Program-made: the position numbers and the translations under genes
Notes under the pieces: generated by a model
Databases searched by the model: none
Told to the model about the DNA's origin: nothing
The model's input: the letters and a program-made list of their open reading frames with translations, nothing else
Source: Clostridia bacterium
GTDB taxonomy: Bacteria; Bacillota; Clostridia; Christensenellales; Aristaeellaceae
Assembly: GCA_017534885.1 (NCBI GenBank)
Contig: JAFXVR010000018.1
Coordinates: 62,001 to 126,000, forward strand
Reading direction: 5' to 3'
Length of the DNA: 64,000 nucleotides
Shown: in pieces, positions 1 through 8,004 of the stretch
Position numbering within the stretch: the first letter of the stretch is position 1
How the letters are laid out: each line of letters opens with the position of its first letter

Positions 1-501
1 ATGCTCTCGGGCAAGCCGGTGATCATCCAGGGCGACGGCTCCTCCCTCTGGGCGCTGACCTTCAACACCGATTTCGCCATCGGCTACACCGCCCTGCTGG
101 GCAACCGCCACGCCATCGGCGAGGCCTTCCACATCACCGGCACGGAGAACCTCACCTGGAACCAGATCCACCAGACCATCGCCGACGCGCTGGGCGTGGC
201 GCTGAAGCCCTGCCACGTGGCCAGCGACTTCCTGGCCGCCGCCGGCGCGCCCATGGGCTATGACTTCGGCGGTTCGCTGCTGGGGGACAAGGCCGTGTCC
301 GTGGTCTTTGACAACAGCAAGATCCGCCGCCTGGCCCCCGACATGGTCACCCATGTGCCCTTCCACGAGGGCGTGCGCAGGGCCATCGCCTGGATTCAGG
401 CGCATCCCGAACGCCAGGCGGAAGACCCCGCCTTTGACGCCTGGTGCGACCGGGTCATCGAGGCGCAGGAGCGGGCGAAAGCGTTTGTCATCGGAGGCTG
501 A
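1..501 (+). CDS. NAD-dependent epimerase/dehydratase (SDR), C-terminal part
   Basis: This is the 3' end of a gene cut by the window edge; the reading frame is open from base 1, so the ATG there is probably internal. The 166 visible residues match the C-terminal substrate-binding half of extended short-chain dehydrogenases: a GKPVIIQGDGSSLW segment near the start, a FHITGTENLTWNQI stretch around residues 43-56 and a final helix-rich tail. The NAD-binding Rossmann half would lie to the left of the window. Such enzymes act on nucleotide sugars or related substrates in the cytoplasm; the substrate cannot be read from this half. The recJ start codon lies 20 bases after the stop, so the two genes may be co-transcribed. 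Confidence 0.75.
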   Translation: MLSGKPVIIQGDGSSLWALTFNTDFAIGYTALLGNRHAIGEAFHITGTENLTWNQIHQTIADALGVALKPCHVASDFLAAAGAPMGYDFGGSLLGDKAVSVVFDNSKIRRLAPDMVTHVPFHEGVRRAIAWIQAHPERQAEDPAFDAWCDRVIEAQERAKAFVIGG

Positions 502-521
502 AAACTCCACAGGAGGCTTGC

Positions 522-2894
522 ATGCTTGAATTCCGTCAGCGCGCGCAGTCCGCGCCGCAGGGAGACTGGCTGGACACCATTCTCTTCTCCCGGGGCATCA
601 CGGGGAAGGAGGAGCGGGAGTGCTTTCTGAACCCCTCCCTCTCCCAGCTCCACGATCCCTTCCGCATGGAGGGCATGGACGCGGCGGCGGCGCTGATCCG
701 CGAGACCATCCGCACAGGCGGGGCCATCGCGGTCTGGGGCGACTATGACTGCGACGGCGTCTGCGCCTCGGCCATCATGCTGGAAACCCTGCGGGAGATG
801 GGCGCGCGGGTGACCAGCTACATCCCCGACCGCCACCGGGAGGGCTACGGCCTCAACCGGGAGGGGATTCAAAAGCTGGCGGAGGGTCATCAGCTGATCC
901 TGACCGTGGACTGCGGCGTGACCAATATCGCCGAGGTGCGCTATGCCCTGGCTCTGGGGCTGAAGGTCATCGTGACCGACCATCACCAGCTGACCGAGCC
1001 GCCCCTGAATCGGCAGGAGGGCCTCGAGGGCGTGCCCGTGCTGAACCCCCTGCTGGGGGACTATCCCTTCCGGCGGCTCTGCGGGGCGGGCGTGGCGCTG
1101 AAGCTGACCGAAGCCCTGCTGGGCCGGGAGGCCATGGAGCGCCGCCTGGAGCTGGCCGCCATCGCCACCGTGGCCGACCTGGTGCCCCTGACCGACGAGA
1201 ACCGGGTCATTGTGCGGGAAGGCCTGGCCCGGCTCTCCGCCACCCGCAGGCCCGGCCTCCGCGCCATGTATGCCCTGGCGAACATTCAGCCGCCCCTGAC
1301 CTCCACCGACCTGGGCTACCGCATCGGCCCGCGGATCAACGCGGGAGGCCGGCTGGAGGACGCGGCCCAGTGCGTGCGCTTCCTGATGACCCAGGACGAG
1401 GAGGAAGGCGCGGCCTTAGCCCGGCATCTGGAGGACAGCAATGCCCAGCGCCAGGCCCTGCAGACGGAAATCACCGCCGCCGCCGAGGCCGAGCTGCGCC
1501 GGAGCGTCGACTATTACGAAGACCTGGCGCTGATCGCCGCGGGGGAGGGCTGGAACTCCGGCATCATCGGCCTGGCCGCCGGCCGCATCTGCGAGCGCGC
1601 CCACTTCCCGGTCATTGTGCTGAGCGTCAGCGGGGAGACCGCCGTGGGCAGCTGCCGCTCCATTCCCGGGGTCAACATCCACCGGATGCTGGTCACCTGC
1701 GACGAGCGCCACCGCGCCGAGACCGGGGAGCCCCTCTTCATCCGCTTCGGCGGACATGAGCAGGCCGCCGGGCTGACCCTGCGCACCGAGCTGATTCCCG
1801 TGCTGCGCCGGCGGCTGAACGAGGCCATCCGCGCCGCCTGCGACTTAAGCTGCTACATTCCCGTGCTGGAGTACGACTGCCCCCTGCGCCTGGGCGAGGT
1901 GAACCTGGAGCTGGTGGAGGCCCTCTCCCGGATGGAGCCCACGGGCTTCGGCAATCCCGCGCCGGTCTTTCTGGTGCGGGAGGCCCAGGTGCAGACCGCC
2001 CGCCGGGTGGGCCGGGACAGCCGCCACCTGAAGCTGACCCTGCTGGACGGCGCCGAGGTGCGGGACGGCATCGGCTTTGGCCTGGGCGCCCTGGCGGAGA
2101 GCAGCCTGAGCCGGGTGGACGCGCTCTTTGTGCCCGAGCGCAACGAGTTCATGGGCCGGGTCAGCGCCGAGCTGCAGGTCTCCGCCATGAAGCCCTCGGC
2201 GGGCTGCGCGGCCCTGCCCCCGGCTGAAGCGCTTTTTCCCGCGTTTTTGCAGGAATTAACACATCTGACAGCGAATATAGATCAAATTCTCCCTGAGCCG
2301 GCTGAGGGGCTGACCCTCGCCCGGCTGAAGCCCCTGTGCGCTGCCGGACGGGGCGTGCTGATGATCGGCCATGAGCGCGAGCGCGCCGCCCGGGCCGCCC
2401 TGGAAACCGGCGCGGACACCGCCGTCGGCCGCCTGGGAGACGCCCGGGCTTTCAACACCGTACTGCTCCATCCCGACCTGAACGCCCTGCGGGATGCCTG
2501 GCACGCCGTGGTGCTGCTGGACGGGGATCTCCTGCCCGGCGAGCTGGCCGCCCTGCGCGCCGCCTGCCCCAGAGCGCGGCTGTACATGATGAGCGATAAC
2601 CCGCGCTTCACCGCCCTGCTGGACAGCCTGGCCCTGCCGGACGAGCCCCTGCGGGCCCTCTACCGGGCTGTGGCGGCCAGCCAGCGCCCCGGCCAGCTCT
2701 GCAGCGCCGGGGGTCTGGGCGGGGCTTCCGGCCTCACCGCGGAGCAGACCCTCTTTGGGCTGAAGGCCTTTGAGCAGGTGGGTCTGGTGAGCCTCGACCT
2801 GGAGCCCTTCCGCCTGCGGCTGCTCCCGGCGCGCAAGTGCAGCATGGAGGAGAGCAGCCTGATCCGCTTTGCCCGCGGCAGGCTGAAACGCTGA
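522..2894 (+). CDS. recJ: Single-stranded-DNA-specific exonuclease RecJ
   Basis: The 790-residue product is a RecJ nuclease, which degrades single-stranded DNA 5' to 3' in recombination and mismatch or base-excision repair. The DHH-family metal motifs are visible: DYDCDG at about residue 74 and TDHH with the aspartate at about residue 153. A DHHA1 region follows (GRINAGGRLEDA and a FGGHEQAAG motif), then an OB-like domain with RDSRHLKL. The C-terminal 200 residues are a less conserved extension common in Bacillota RecJ. I chose the ATG at 522 because a perfect AGGAGG lies 5 bases upstream; the upstream in-frame codons overlap the previous gene. RelA/SpoT follows 91 bases later, an arrangement common in Bacillota. 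Confidence 0.93.
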   Translation: MLEFRQRAQSAPQGDWLDTILFSRGITGKEERECFLNPSLSQLHDPFRMEGMDAAAALIRETIRTGGAIAVWGDYDCDGVCASAIMLETLREMGARVTSYIPDRHREGYGLNREGIQKLAEGHQLILTVDCGVTNIAEVRYALALGLKVIVTDHHQLTEPPLNRQEGLEGVPVLNPLLGDYPFRRLCGAGVALKLTEALLGREAMERRLELAAIATVADLVPLTDENRVIVREGLARLSATRRPGLRAMYALANIQPPLTSTDLGYRIGPRINAGGRLEDAAQCVRFLMTQDEEEGAALARHLEDSNAQRQALQTEITAAAEAELRRSVDYYEDLALIAAGEGWNSGIIGLAAGRICERAHFPVIVLSVSGETAVGSCRSIPGVNIHRMLVTCDERHRAETGEPLFIRFGGHEQAAGLTLRTELIPVLRRRLNEAIRAACDLSCYIPVLEYDCPLRLGEVNLELVEALSRMEPTGFGNPAPVFLVREAQVQTARRVGRDSRHLKLTLLDGAEVRDGIGFGLGALAESSLSRVDALFVPERNEFMGRVSAELQVSAMKPSAGCAALPPAEALFPAFLQELTHLTANIDQILPEPAEGLTLARLKPLCAAGRGVLMIGHERERAARAALETGADTAVGRLGDARAFNTVLLHPDLNALRDAWHAVVLLDGDLLPGELAALRAACPRARLYMMSDNPRFTALLDSLALPDEPLRALYRAVAASQRPGQLCSAGGLGGASGLTAEQTLFGLKAFEQVGLVSLDLEPFRLRLLPARKCSMEESSLIRFARGRLKR

Positions 2895-2985
2895 GGCCGA
2901 TATCGATTCAGCCCGCAAAGGCGCTTCTCTGAACCCCTTTATTCCCCTTCGCCCCACTCCCCTTCCCGAGATCGGAGGTGATCCC

Positions 2986-5169
2986 GTGCAAAGCTCTTTC
3001 AATAAGCTTCCTCTGCCGCAGATGCTGGGGCGGATGCAGAAGAACAACCAGGGCGACGGCTGCCCGCTGGTGGAAAAGGCCTACAAATTCGCGGAAAAGG
3101 CCCATGAGGGCAAGCTGCGCCTGAGCGGCGACCCTTACTTCAGCCACCCTGTATTTGTGGCGAGCATTCTGGTGGAGCTGATGCTCGACCCGCCGACCAT
3201 CGCCGCGGGCCTGCTGCACGACACCTTGGAGGACGTGGACTGGGTCACTTATGACGTGCTGGTGAAGGAGTTCGGCGAGGAGGTCGCCCAGCTGGTGGAC
3301 GGCGTGACCAAGCTGAAAAAGCTGGACTTCTCCAACCGGGAGGAAGCCCAGGCCGAATCCATGCGCAAGATGGTGCTGGCCATGAGCAGGGACATCCGGG
3401 TGGTGCTCATCAAGCTGGCTGACCGCCTGCACAACATGATGACCCTCGATTCCCAGAAGCCCGAGCGCCGGCGCCCCATCGCCCAGGAAACCCTGGATAT
3501 CTACGCGCCCCTGGCCCACCGCCTGGGCGTGTACGCCATCAAGCAGGAGCTGGAGGATCTCTCCCTGCGCTATATCGACCCGGAGGGCTACCAGAACCTG
3601 ATCAATCTGGTGGGGCAGAAGCGCAACGAGCGCCAGGAAAAGATCCGCATGATCATCGATGAGCTGTCCGCCCGCCTCGACGAGCAGAAGCTCCACTACG
3701 ACATCGACGGCCGGCCCAAGCATTTCTATTCCATCTACCGCAAGATGGTGCTGCAGCACAAGCCCTTTGAGCAGATCTATGATCTCATCGCCATCCGCGT
3801 GCTGGTGGACACCATCGCGGACTGCTACGCGGTGCTGGGCATTGTGCACACCCTCTGGAACCAGATTCCCGGGCGGATGAAGGATTACATCTCCACCCCC
3901 AAGGCCAATATGTACCAGTCCCTGCACACCACCGTCATGGGCGGAAGGCGCTATCCCTTCCCCTTTGAGGTGCAGATCCGCACCTGGGAAATGCACCGGG
4001 TGGCGGAATACGGCATCGCGGCCCACTGGCGCTACAAGGAGGGCGGCGGCAGCGGCAGCGAGCTGGACAGCAAGCTCTCCTGGGTGCGGCAGATTTTGGA
4101 CTGGCAGAACGAGACCCGTGACAGCAAGGAATTCATCGACACGCTGAAAACAGACCTCTTCTCGGAGGAAGTGCTGCTCTTCACCCCCAAGGGCGATGTC
4201 AAGACCATGGCCAAGGGCGCCACGCCCATCGACTTCGCCTACGCCGTCCACTCCGAGGTGGGCAACAAGTGCGTGGGCGCCAAGGTCAACGGCAAGCTGG
4301 TGCCCCTGGACTCCGAGCTGCAGACCGGCGACTGTGTGGAAATCATGACCTCCGCCGCCTGCAAGGGCCCGTCCATCGACTGGCTGCGCATCTGCAAGAC
4401 GCCCCAGGCCCGGGCCAAGATCCGGCAATTCCTCAAAAAGACCATGCAGGCCGAGAATGTGGAGCTGGGCCGCACCATGGTGGATCACGAGTGCCGCCGC
4501 CGGGGCGCGAACCTCGCCGACCTGCTTCAGCCGGACTATTATGAGAGCATGCTGCGCAAGTATGGCCTGCGCCAGCTGGAGGACATCTTCGCGGCCGTGG
4601 GCTATGGCGGCATGTCCTCGGCCTATGTGGTGCAGCGCCTGCTGGACGAGCAGCGGGCCCGGGAACCCGCCGCGCCCAAGCCCGAGGGCATCCCCACCAC
4701 CCGGCAGATCATCGGCAAGGCCTCCCACGGCGTCATCATGGAGGGCAACGAGGACATGGACATCCCCGTGCGCTTCGCAGCCTGCTGCAATCCCGTGCCC
4801 GGGGACGACATCGTGGGCTACATCACCCGCGGCCGGGGCGTGACCGTGCACAAGGCGGACTGCGCCAACGCCCTCCACGGCGAGGCCGAGCGCCGGGTCA
4901 ATGTGGTCTGGGCCGACTCGGACTTCGGCACCTTCTGCGCCTCCATCAAGCTCCGCGCCTACGACCACATCGGCCTGCTGGGCGAGGTCACCACCTTCAT
5001 CGGCTCCCTGGGCGTGCCCATCCGCAACTCGATTTCCTCCTCGGACAAGAATCACATCGCCGTCATCCGCCTGGTGCTGGAGGTCCGCTCCCGCGACCAG
5101 ATGGACTCCGTCATCCGCCAGCTCCAGAAGCGGCAGGATATGATTGAGGTCAATCGGGTGAATTCGTGA
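2986..5169 (+). CDS. relA: Bifunctional (p)ppGpp synthetase/hydrolase (RelA/SpoT homologue)
   Basis: The 727-residue product is a long RelA/SpoT homologue that makes and breaks the alarmone (p)ppGpp in the stringent response. The HD hydrolase domain is intact (HDTLEDVD, histidine at about residue 78), so hydrolase activity is expected. The synthetase domain follows (residues about 230-350, with YQSLHTTV), then a TGS domain from about residue 396 (FTPKGDV), a cysteine-containing central region (AACCNPVPGDDI) and a C-terminal ACT domain from about residue 654. The start is a GTG at 2986 preceded by GGAGGTG. The gene is downstream of recJ and convergent with tadA. Confidence 0.95.
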   Translation: MQSSFNKLPLPQMLGRMQKNNQGDGCPLVEKAYKFAEKAHEGKLRLSGDPYFSHPVFVASILVELMLDPPTIAAGLLHDTLEDVDWVTYDVLVKEFGEEVAQLVDGVTKLKKLDFSNREEAQAESMRKMVLAMSRDIRVVLIKLADRLHNMMTLDSQKPERRRPIAQETLDIYAPLAHRLGVYAIKQELEDLSLRYIDPEGYQNLINLVGQKRNERQEKIRMIIDELSARLDEQKLHYDIDGRPKHFYSIYRKMVLQHKPFEQIYDLIAIRVLVDTIADCYAVLGIVHTLWNQIPGRMKDYISTPKANMYQSLHTTVMGGRRYPFPFEVQIRTWEMHRVAEYGIAAHWRYKEGGGSGSELDSKLSWVRQILDWQNETRDSKEFIDTLKTDLFSEEVLLFTPKGDVKTMAKGATPIDFAYAVHSEVGNKCVGAKVNGKLVPLDSELQTGDCVEIMTSAACKGPSIDWLRICKTPQARAKIRQFLKKTMQAENVELGRTMVDHECRRRGANLADLLQPDYYESMLRKYGLRQLEDIFAAVGYGGMSSAYVVQRLLDEQRAREPAAPKPEGIPTTRQIIGKASHGVIMEGNEDMDIPVRFAACCNPVPGDDIVGYITRGRGVTVHKADCANALHGEAERRVNVVWADSDFGTFCASIKLRAYDHIGLLGEVTTFIGSLGVPIRNSISSSDKNHIAVIRLVLEVRSRDQMDSVIRQLQKRQDMIEVNRVNS

Positions 5170-5199
5170 GAGGAGCTATAGCTCACATTCTCCAACTCC

Positions 5200-5670
5200 T
5201 CACTCCTCACTACTAACTCCTCGCTCCCGCAACCCTTCAAAGAACTCCCTCAGCAGCTCCTCCGCCTCCTCCCTTCCCGGACCGGGCTGCCAGCGGGTGA
5301 CGCCGGAGAGGGCGGGATCGCCGGGGAGGTCGTAGACGGAGCCGCAGCAGCCCTTCTGCGGGTCGGGCGCGGCAAACACGCACAGGCCCAGCTGGCTCAT
5401 CACCAGCGCGCCGGCGCACATGGGGCAGGGCTCTAAGGTGACGTAGAGCGTGCAGTCCCGCAGCCGCCAGTCGCCTAAGGCGCGCGCGCCCTCCCGCAGG
5501 GCCAGCAGCTCCGCGTGAGCGGTGGGGTCGTGGTCGCGCTCCCGGCGGTTGCCGTACATGGCCAGCACTCTGTCGCCCTGGAGCAGGGCTGCGCCTACGG
5601 GCACTTCGCCCGCGGCCAGGGCTTCCCGGGCGGCCTGCAGGGCCAGCGCCATGCCGTCAGTGTGTGTCAT
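5200..5670 (-). CDS. tadA: tRNA-specific adenosine deaminase TadA
   Basis: The 156-residue enzyme converts the wobble adenosine of tRNA-Arg(ACG) to inosine. The zinc-dependent cytidine-deaminase fold is shown by HAE (His52, Glu54) and PCPMCAG (Cys82 and Cys85), the three metal ligands and the catalytic glutamate. An upstream in-frame ATG at 5688 exists, but the ATG at 5670 is preferred because GAGGTG lies 8 bases before it. The C-terminal residues run into a purine-rich low-complexity tract (GGAGTGAGGAG-like) that recurs at many gene borders in this window. The gene is convergent with relA. Confidence 0.92.
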   Translation of the reverse strand: MTHTDGMALALQAAREALAAGEVPVGAALLQGDRVLAMYGNRRERDHDPTAHAELLALREGARALGDWRLRDCTLYVTLEPCPMCAGALVMSQLGLCVFAAPDPQKGCCGSVYDLPGDPALSGVTRWQPGPGREEAEELLREFFEGLRERGVSSEE

Positions 5671-5730
5671 GGTGGATTCACCTCGCATGCTTGTGTGGAT
5701 GAATGGGATGGATTCACTCGTTGTGTGAGC

Positions 5731-5925
5731 GGGGGTTCCCCCATCCCCCCGGTCCCCCTTCCCCCGTGCGCGGGGGAAGGGGGGAGGAAGTTAGTGTTCC
5801 GCGCTGGGGGCGCTTTCTCGCAGAAAGCGCCCCCAGACCCCCTGAAAGGCGCTCCTGCGGAGGGCCAGAGCAGCGGCGGCGTCCACGCCGCCATTGCTTC
5901 CCTGAAAGGCGCTCCTGCGGAGGGC
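5731..5925 (+). repeat. Dispersed hairpin-module repeat (copy 1) in the tadA-MBL spacer
   Basis: The 354-base spacer between tadA and the next gene has no convincing gene. It contains a G/C-run module (GGGGGTTCCCCCATCCCC, then a C-run/G-run hairpin), a perfect 14-bp stem at 5804-5817 and 5823-5836 with outer arms CTGGGGG/CCCCCAG, and two copies of a GAAAGGCGCTCCTGCGGAGGG motif at about 5844-5864 and 5904-5924. The same modules occur reversed at 25084-25224 and again at 37821-38040. A tract of TTCAACC words follows at 5930-5950. Confidence 0.7.
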
Positions 5926-6024
5926 GCTCACCTTCAACCTTCAACCTATAGCCAACCCCACAACTCCTCACTGACCTCTCCCCCCATTCTACCTCCCTTC
6001 TCTCCCAAAATCAACGGAGGCATC

Positions 6025-7173
6025 ATGAAAAAGACAATTGCGCTGTTGCTGGCGGTGCCGCTGGCGCTTTCGGGGCTGGCGGCGGCGGAGACACCCGACC
6101 CCCTCCGGCTGATCGCGGTCAATGTGGGCAAGGCGGACGCTCTGCTGCTCTTTTCGGGCTCGGATGTTTACCTGATCGACACCGGCACGGCGGAGAGCTG
6201 GGGCGCGCTGTCGGCGGCGCTCCGGGCCAACGGGGTCACGGCGCTGACGGGGGTCATCCTCACCCACACGGACAAGGATCACATCGGCGGGCTGGAAGCC
6301 CTGGCCTGCTCCTCCATCCCGGTGGGCGCGTGGTACACCTCCGCCTTCTGCGCCAAGGAGTTCAAGGACGGGCATCCCGCCGACATCGCCGCGGCCAGCC
6401 GCAATCAGGAGGCCGCCCGGCTGAAGTCCGGCGACAGCCTGCCCCTGGACAGAGGTACCCTGACCGTGCTGGGGCCCACGGCGTCCAGCGACAAGGAGAA
6501 CTGCAATTCCGTGGTGCTGCTGGCCGAGGGCGGCGGCGGGAGCATGCTGCTCGCGGGCGACATGGAATTCCCCGAGGAGGAAGCCCTGATGGCCGCCGGG
6601 CTGATCGGCGGGGTGGACGTGCTGAAGGTGGGCAACCACGGCGAGAGCGACGCCACCTCCGACGCCTTTGCCGCCCTGGCCGCCCCGAAGATCGCGGTCA
6701 TCTCCACCAATTCCGTGGAAGAGCCCGACACCCCCGCCAAGCGCGTGGTCAAGGCGCTGAAGCGCGCCGGCGCGCAGTTGGCCTTCACCGAGAGCGCTTC
6801 CGGCGGCGTGGAGGTCAGCCTGGCAGGCGGCGAGGCCAAGGCCTACCTGGTCAGCTGGGAATACCCGGAGGAAGCCCGGGGCGTGGTCATCAGCGGCAAG
6901 AGCGGCCAGACGGACACCATCAGCCTGACCAACACCGGCAGCGCCGCGGTGGATCTCTCCGGCTGGTTCATCCGCTCCGAGCGGGGCGGGCAGGTCTTTG
7001 TCTTCCCGGAGGGCGCGAGCCTTGATTCCGGGAAGAGCCTCACCGTGTCCGCCCTGGACAGCCCCTCCGCCGGGGACTATGTCTGGCGGGACAAGAAGGT
7101 CTGGCACAAGTCCAAGGACGACGCCGCGTCCCTGTATGACGCCTGGGGCCGGCTCATGGCGGAGGCGGACTGA
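6025..7173 (+). CDS. Exported metallo-beta-lactamase-fold protein with lamin-tail domain
   Basis: The 382-residue product starts with a signal peptide (MKKTIALLLAVPLALSGLAAA). Residues about 25-275 form a metallo-beta-lactamase fold of the ComEC C-terminal type: THTDKDHIGG at about residues 80-89 is the metal motif, with LAGDME and GNHGES supplying later ligands. Residues about 283-375 look like a lamin-tail domain (LTNTGSAAVDLSGW, then a W-R-D-K block), a beta-sandwich often attached to exported nucleases. An extracellular hydrolase acting on phosphodiesters or nucleic acid is plausible; the substrate is inference. The ATG at 6025 follows GGAGG and begins the signal peptide. Chorismate mutase starts 22 bases after its stop. 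Confidence 0.8.
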   Translation: MKKTIALLLAVPLALSGLAAAETPDPLRLIAVNVGKADALLLFSGSDVYLIDTGTAESWGALSAALRANGVTALTGVILTHTDKDHIGGLEALACSSIPVGAWYTSAFCAKEFKDGHPADIAAASRNQEAARLKSGDSLPLDRGTLTVLGPTASSDKENCNSVVLLAEGGGGSMLLAGDMEFPEEEALMAAGLIGGVDVLKVGNHGESDATSDAFAALAAPKIAVISTNSVEEPDTPAKRVVKALKRAGAQLAFTESASGGVEVSLAGGEAKAYLVSWEYPEEARGVVISGKSGQTDTISLTNTGSAAVDLSGWFIRSERGGQVFVFPEGASLDSGKSLTVSALDSPSAGDYVWRDKKVWHKSKDDAASLYDAWGRLMAEAD

Positions 7174-7195
7174 CCCGGTTGAAGGAGGGATTCCC

Positions 7196-7477
7196 ATGAG
7201 CGAGCTGACTGCGCTGCGGGCGCGGCTGGACGAGACCGACCGGGAGCTGGTGGCGGCCTTCGAGCGCCGGATGCGCCTCTCCCTGGACATCGCCGACTGC
7301 AAGCGGGCCGTCGGCCTGCCCGTGCTGGACGCCGCCCGGGAGGAGCAGGTGCTGGCTTCCCGCGCCGCCATGCTGGACGATGCCCGCTGGGACGAGGCCG
7401 TCCGCCAGCTCTACCGGACGCTGATGGCGCTGAGCAGGGAGGCGCAGGAGGCGGAGATGGGGAGGGATCGGCCTTGA
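7196..7477 (+). CDS. Chorismate mutase (AroQ class)
   Basis: The 93-residue all-helical protein matches stand-alone AroQ-type chorismate mutases, which convert chorismate to prephenate for phenylalanine and tyrosine synthesis. The N-terminal LRARLDETDRELVAAFERRM helix carries the usual Arg-x3-Asp pattern, and a central helix has the conserved IADCKRAVGLPVLD. The ribosome binding site AAGGAGGGA lies just upstream. The TGA stop shares its A with the ATG of shikimate kinase (7477), which implies translational coupling and a small aromatic-amino-acid unit. Confidence 0.85.
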   Translation: MSELTALRARLDETDRELVAAFERRMRLSLDIADCKRAVGLPVLDAAREEQVLASRAAMLDDARWDEAVRQLYRTLMALSREAQEAEMGRDRP

Positions 7478-8004
7478 TGGATCATCACATCTTTATCATC
7501 GGCATGCCCGGCTCCGGCAAGTCCAGCCTGGGGCGCAAGGTGGGCAGCATCCTGCGGGTGCCCTATGTGGACATGGACAGGCTCATTTCCGAGGAGCTGG
7601 GCGGCAGCGTCACCGAAATTTTCGCGCGCTGGGGCGAGGATGCCTTCCGCAACGCGGAGACCAATCTGCTGATCCGCCTGACCCGGGAAGCCCCCTGCCT
7701 GGTCTCGACGGGCGGCGGCACGGTCATGCGGGAGGTCAACCGCGCCATTATGAAGTCCAGCGGCGTCATCCTGCTGGTGGACAGGCCCCTGGATCAGATC
7801 CTGTCCGACATCAAGCTGGACCGCCGCCCCCTGCTGGCCGAGAAGGGCTTGGGCGAGGTGGAGCGGCTCTACCGGGAGCGCATCGACACCTACCGCGCCT
7901 CGGCTGACCTGGTGCTGCGCAACAGCGAGGGCTACTTCAGCGGTGTCAGCGGCATGGAAAAACTGGTGCGCGAGTGCTGGGGCCTGAACGGGAGGACAAG
8001 GTAA
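7477..8004 (+). CDS. aroK: Shikimate kinase
   Basis: The 175-residue kinase phosphorylates shikimate with ATP in the chorismate pathway. It has the Walker A GMPGSGKSS at residues 9-17, the shikimate-contacting VDMDRLI (Asp32 and Asp34), an arginine at about 58, STGGGT at about 78-82 and a DRRPLL lid arginine motif. A TTG at 7474 is in frame directly before the ATG at 7477; the ATG is preferred since GGGAGGGA lies about 10 bases upstream. The TAA stop abuts the ATG of the next gene at 8005. Confidence 0.93.
   Translation: MDHHIFIIGMPGSGKSSLGRKVGSILRVPYVDMDRLISEELGGSVTEIFARWGEDAFRNAETNLLIRLTREAPCLVSTGGGTVMREVNRAIMKSSGVILLVDRPLDQILSDIKLDRRPLLAEKGLGEVERLYRERIDTYRASADLVLRNSEGYFSGVSGMEKLVRECWGLNGRTR

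Noticed and set aside
2908..5055. Long open frame on the minus strand (over 700 codons) opposite relA
   Set aside because: High G+C third positions keep antisense frames open; the product is low-complexity Gly/His/Leu/Gln-rich with no domain, and relA on the plus strand is unambiguous.
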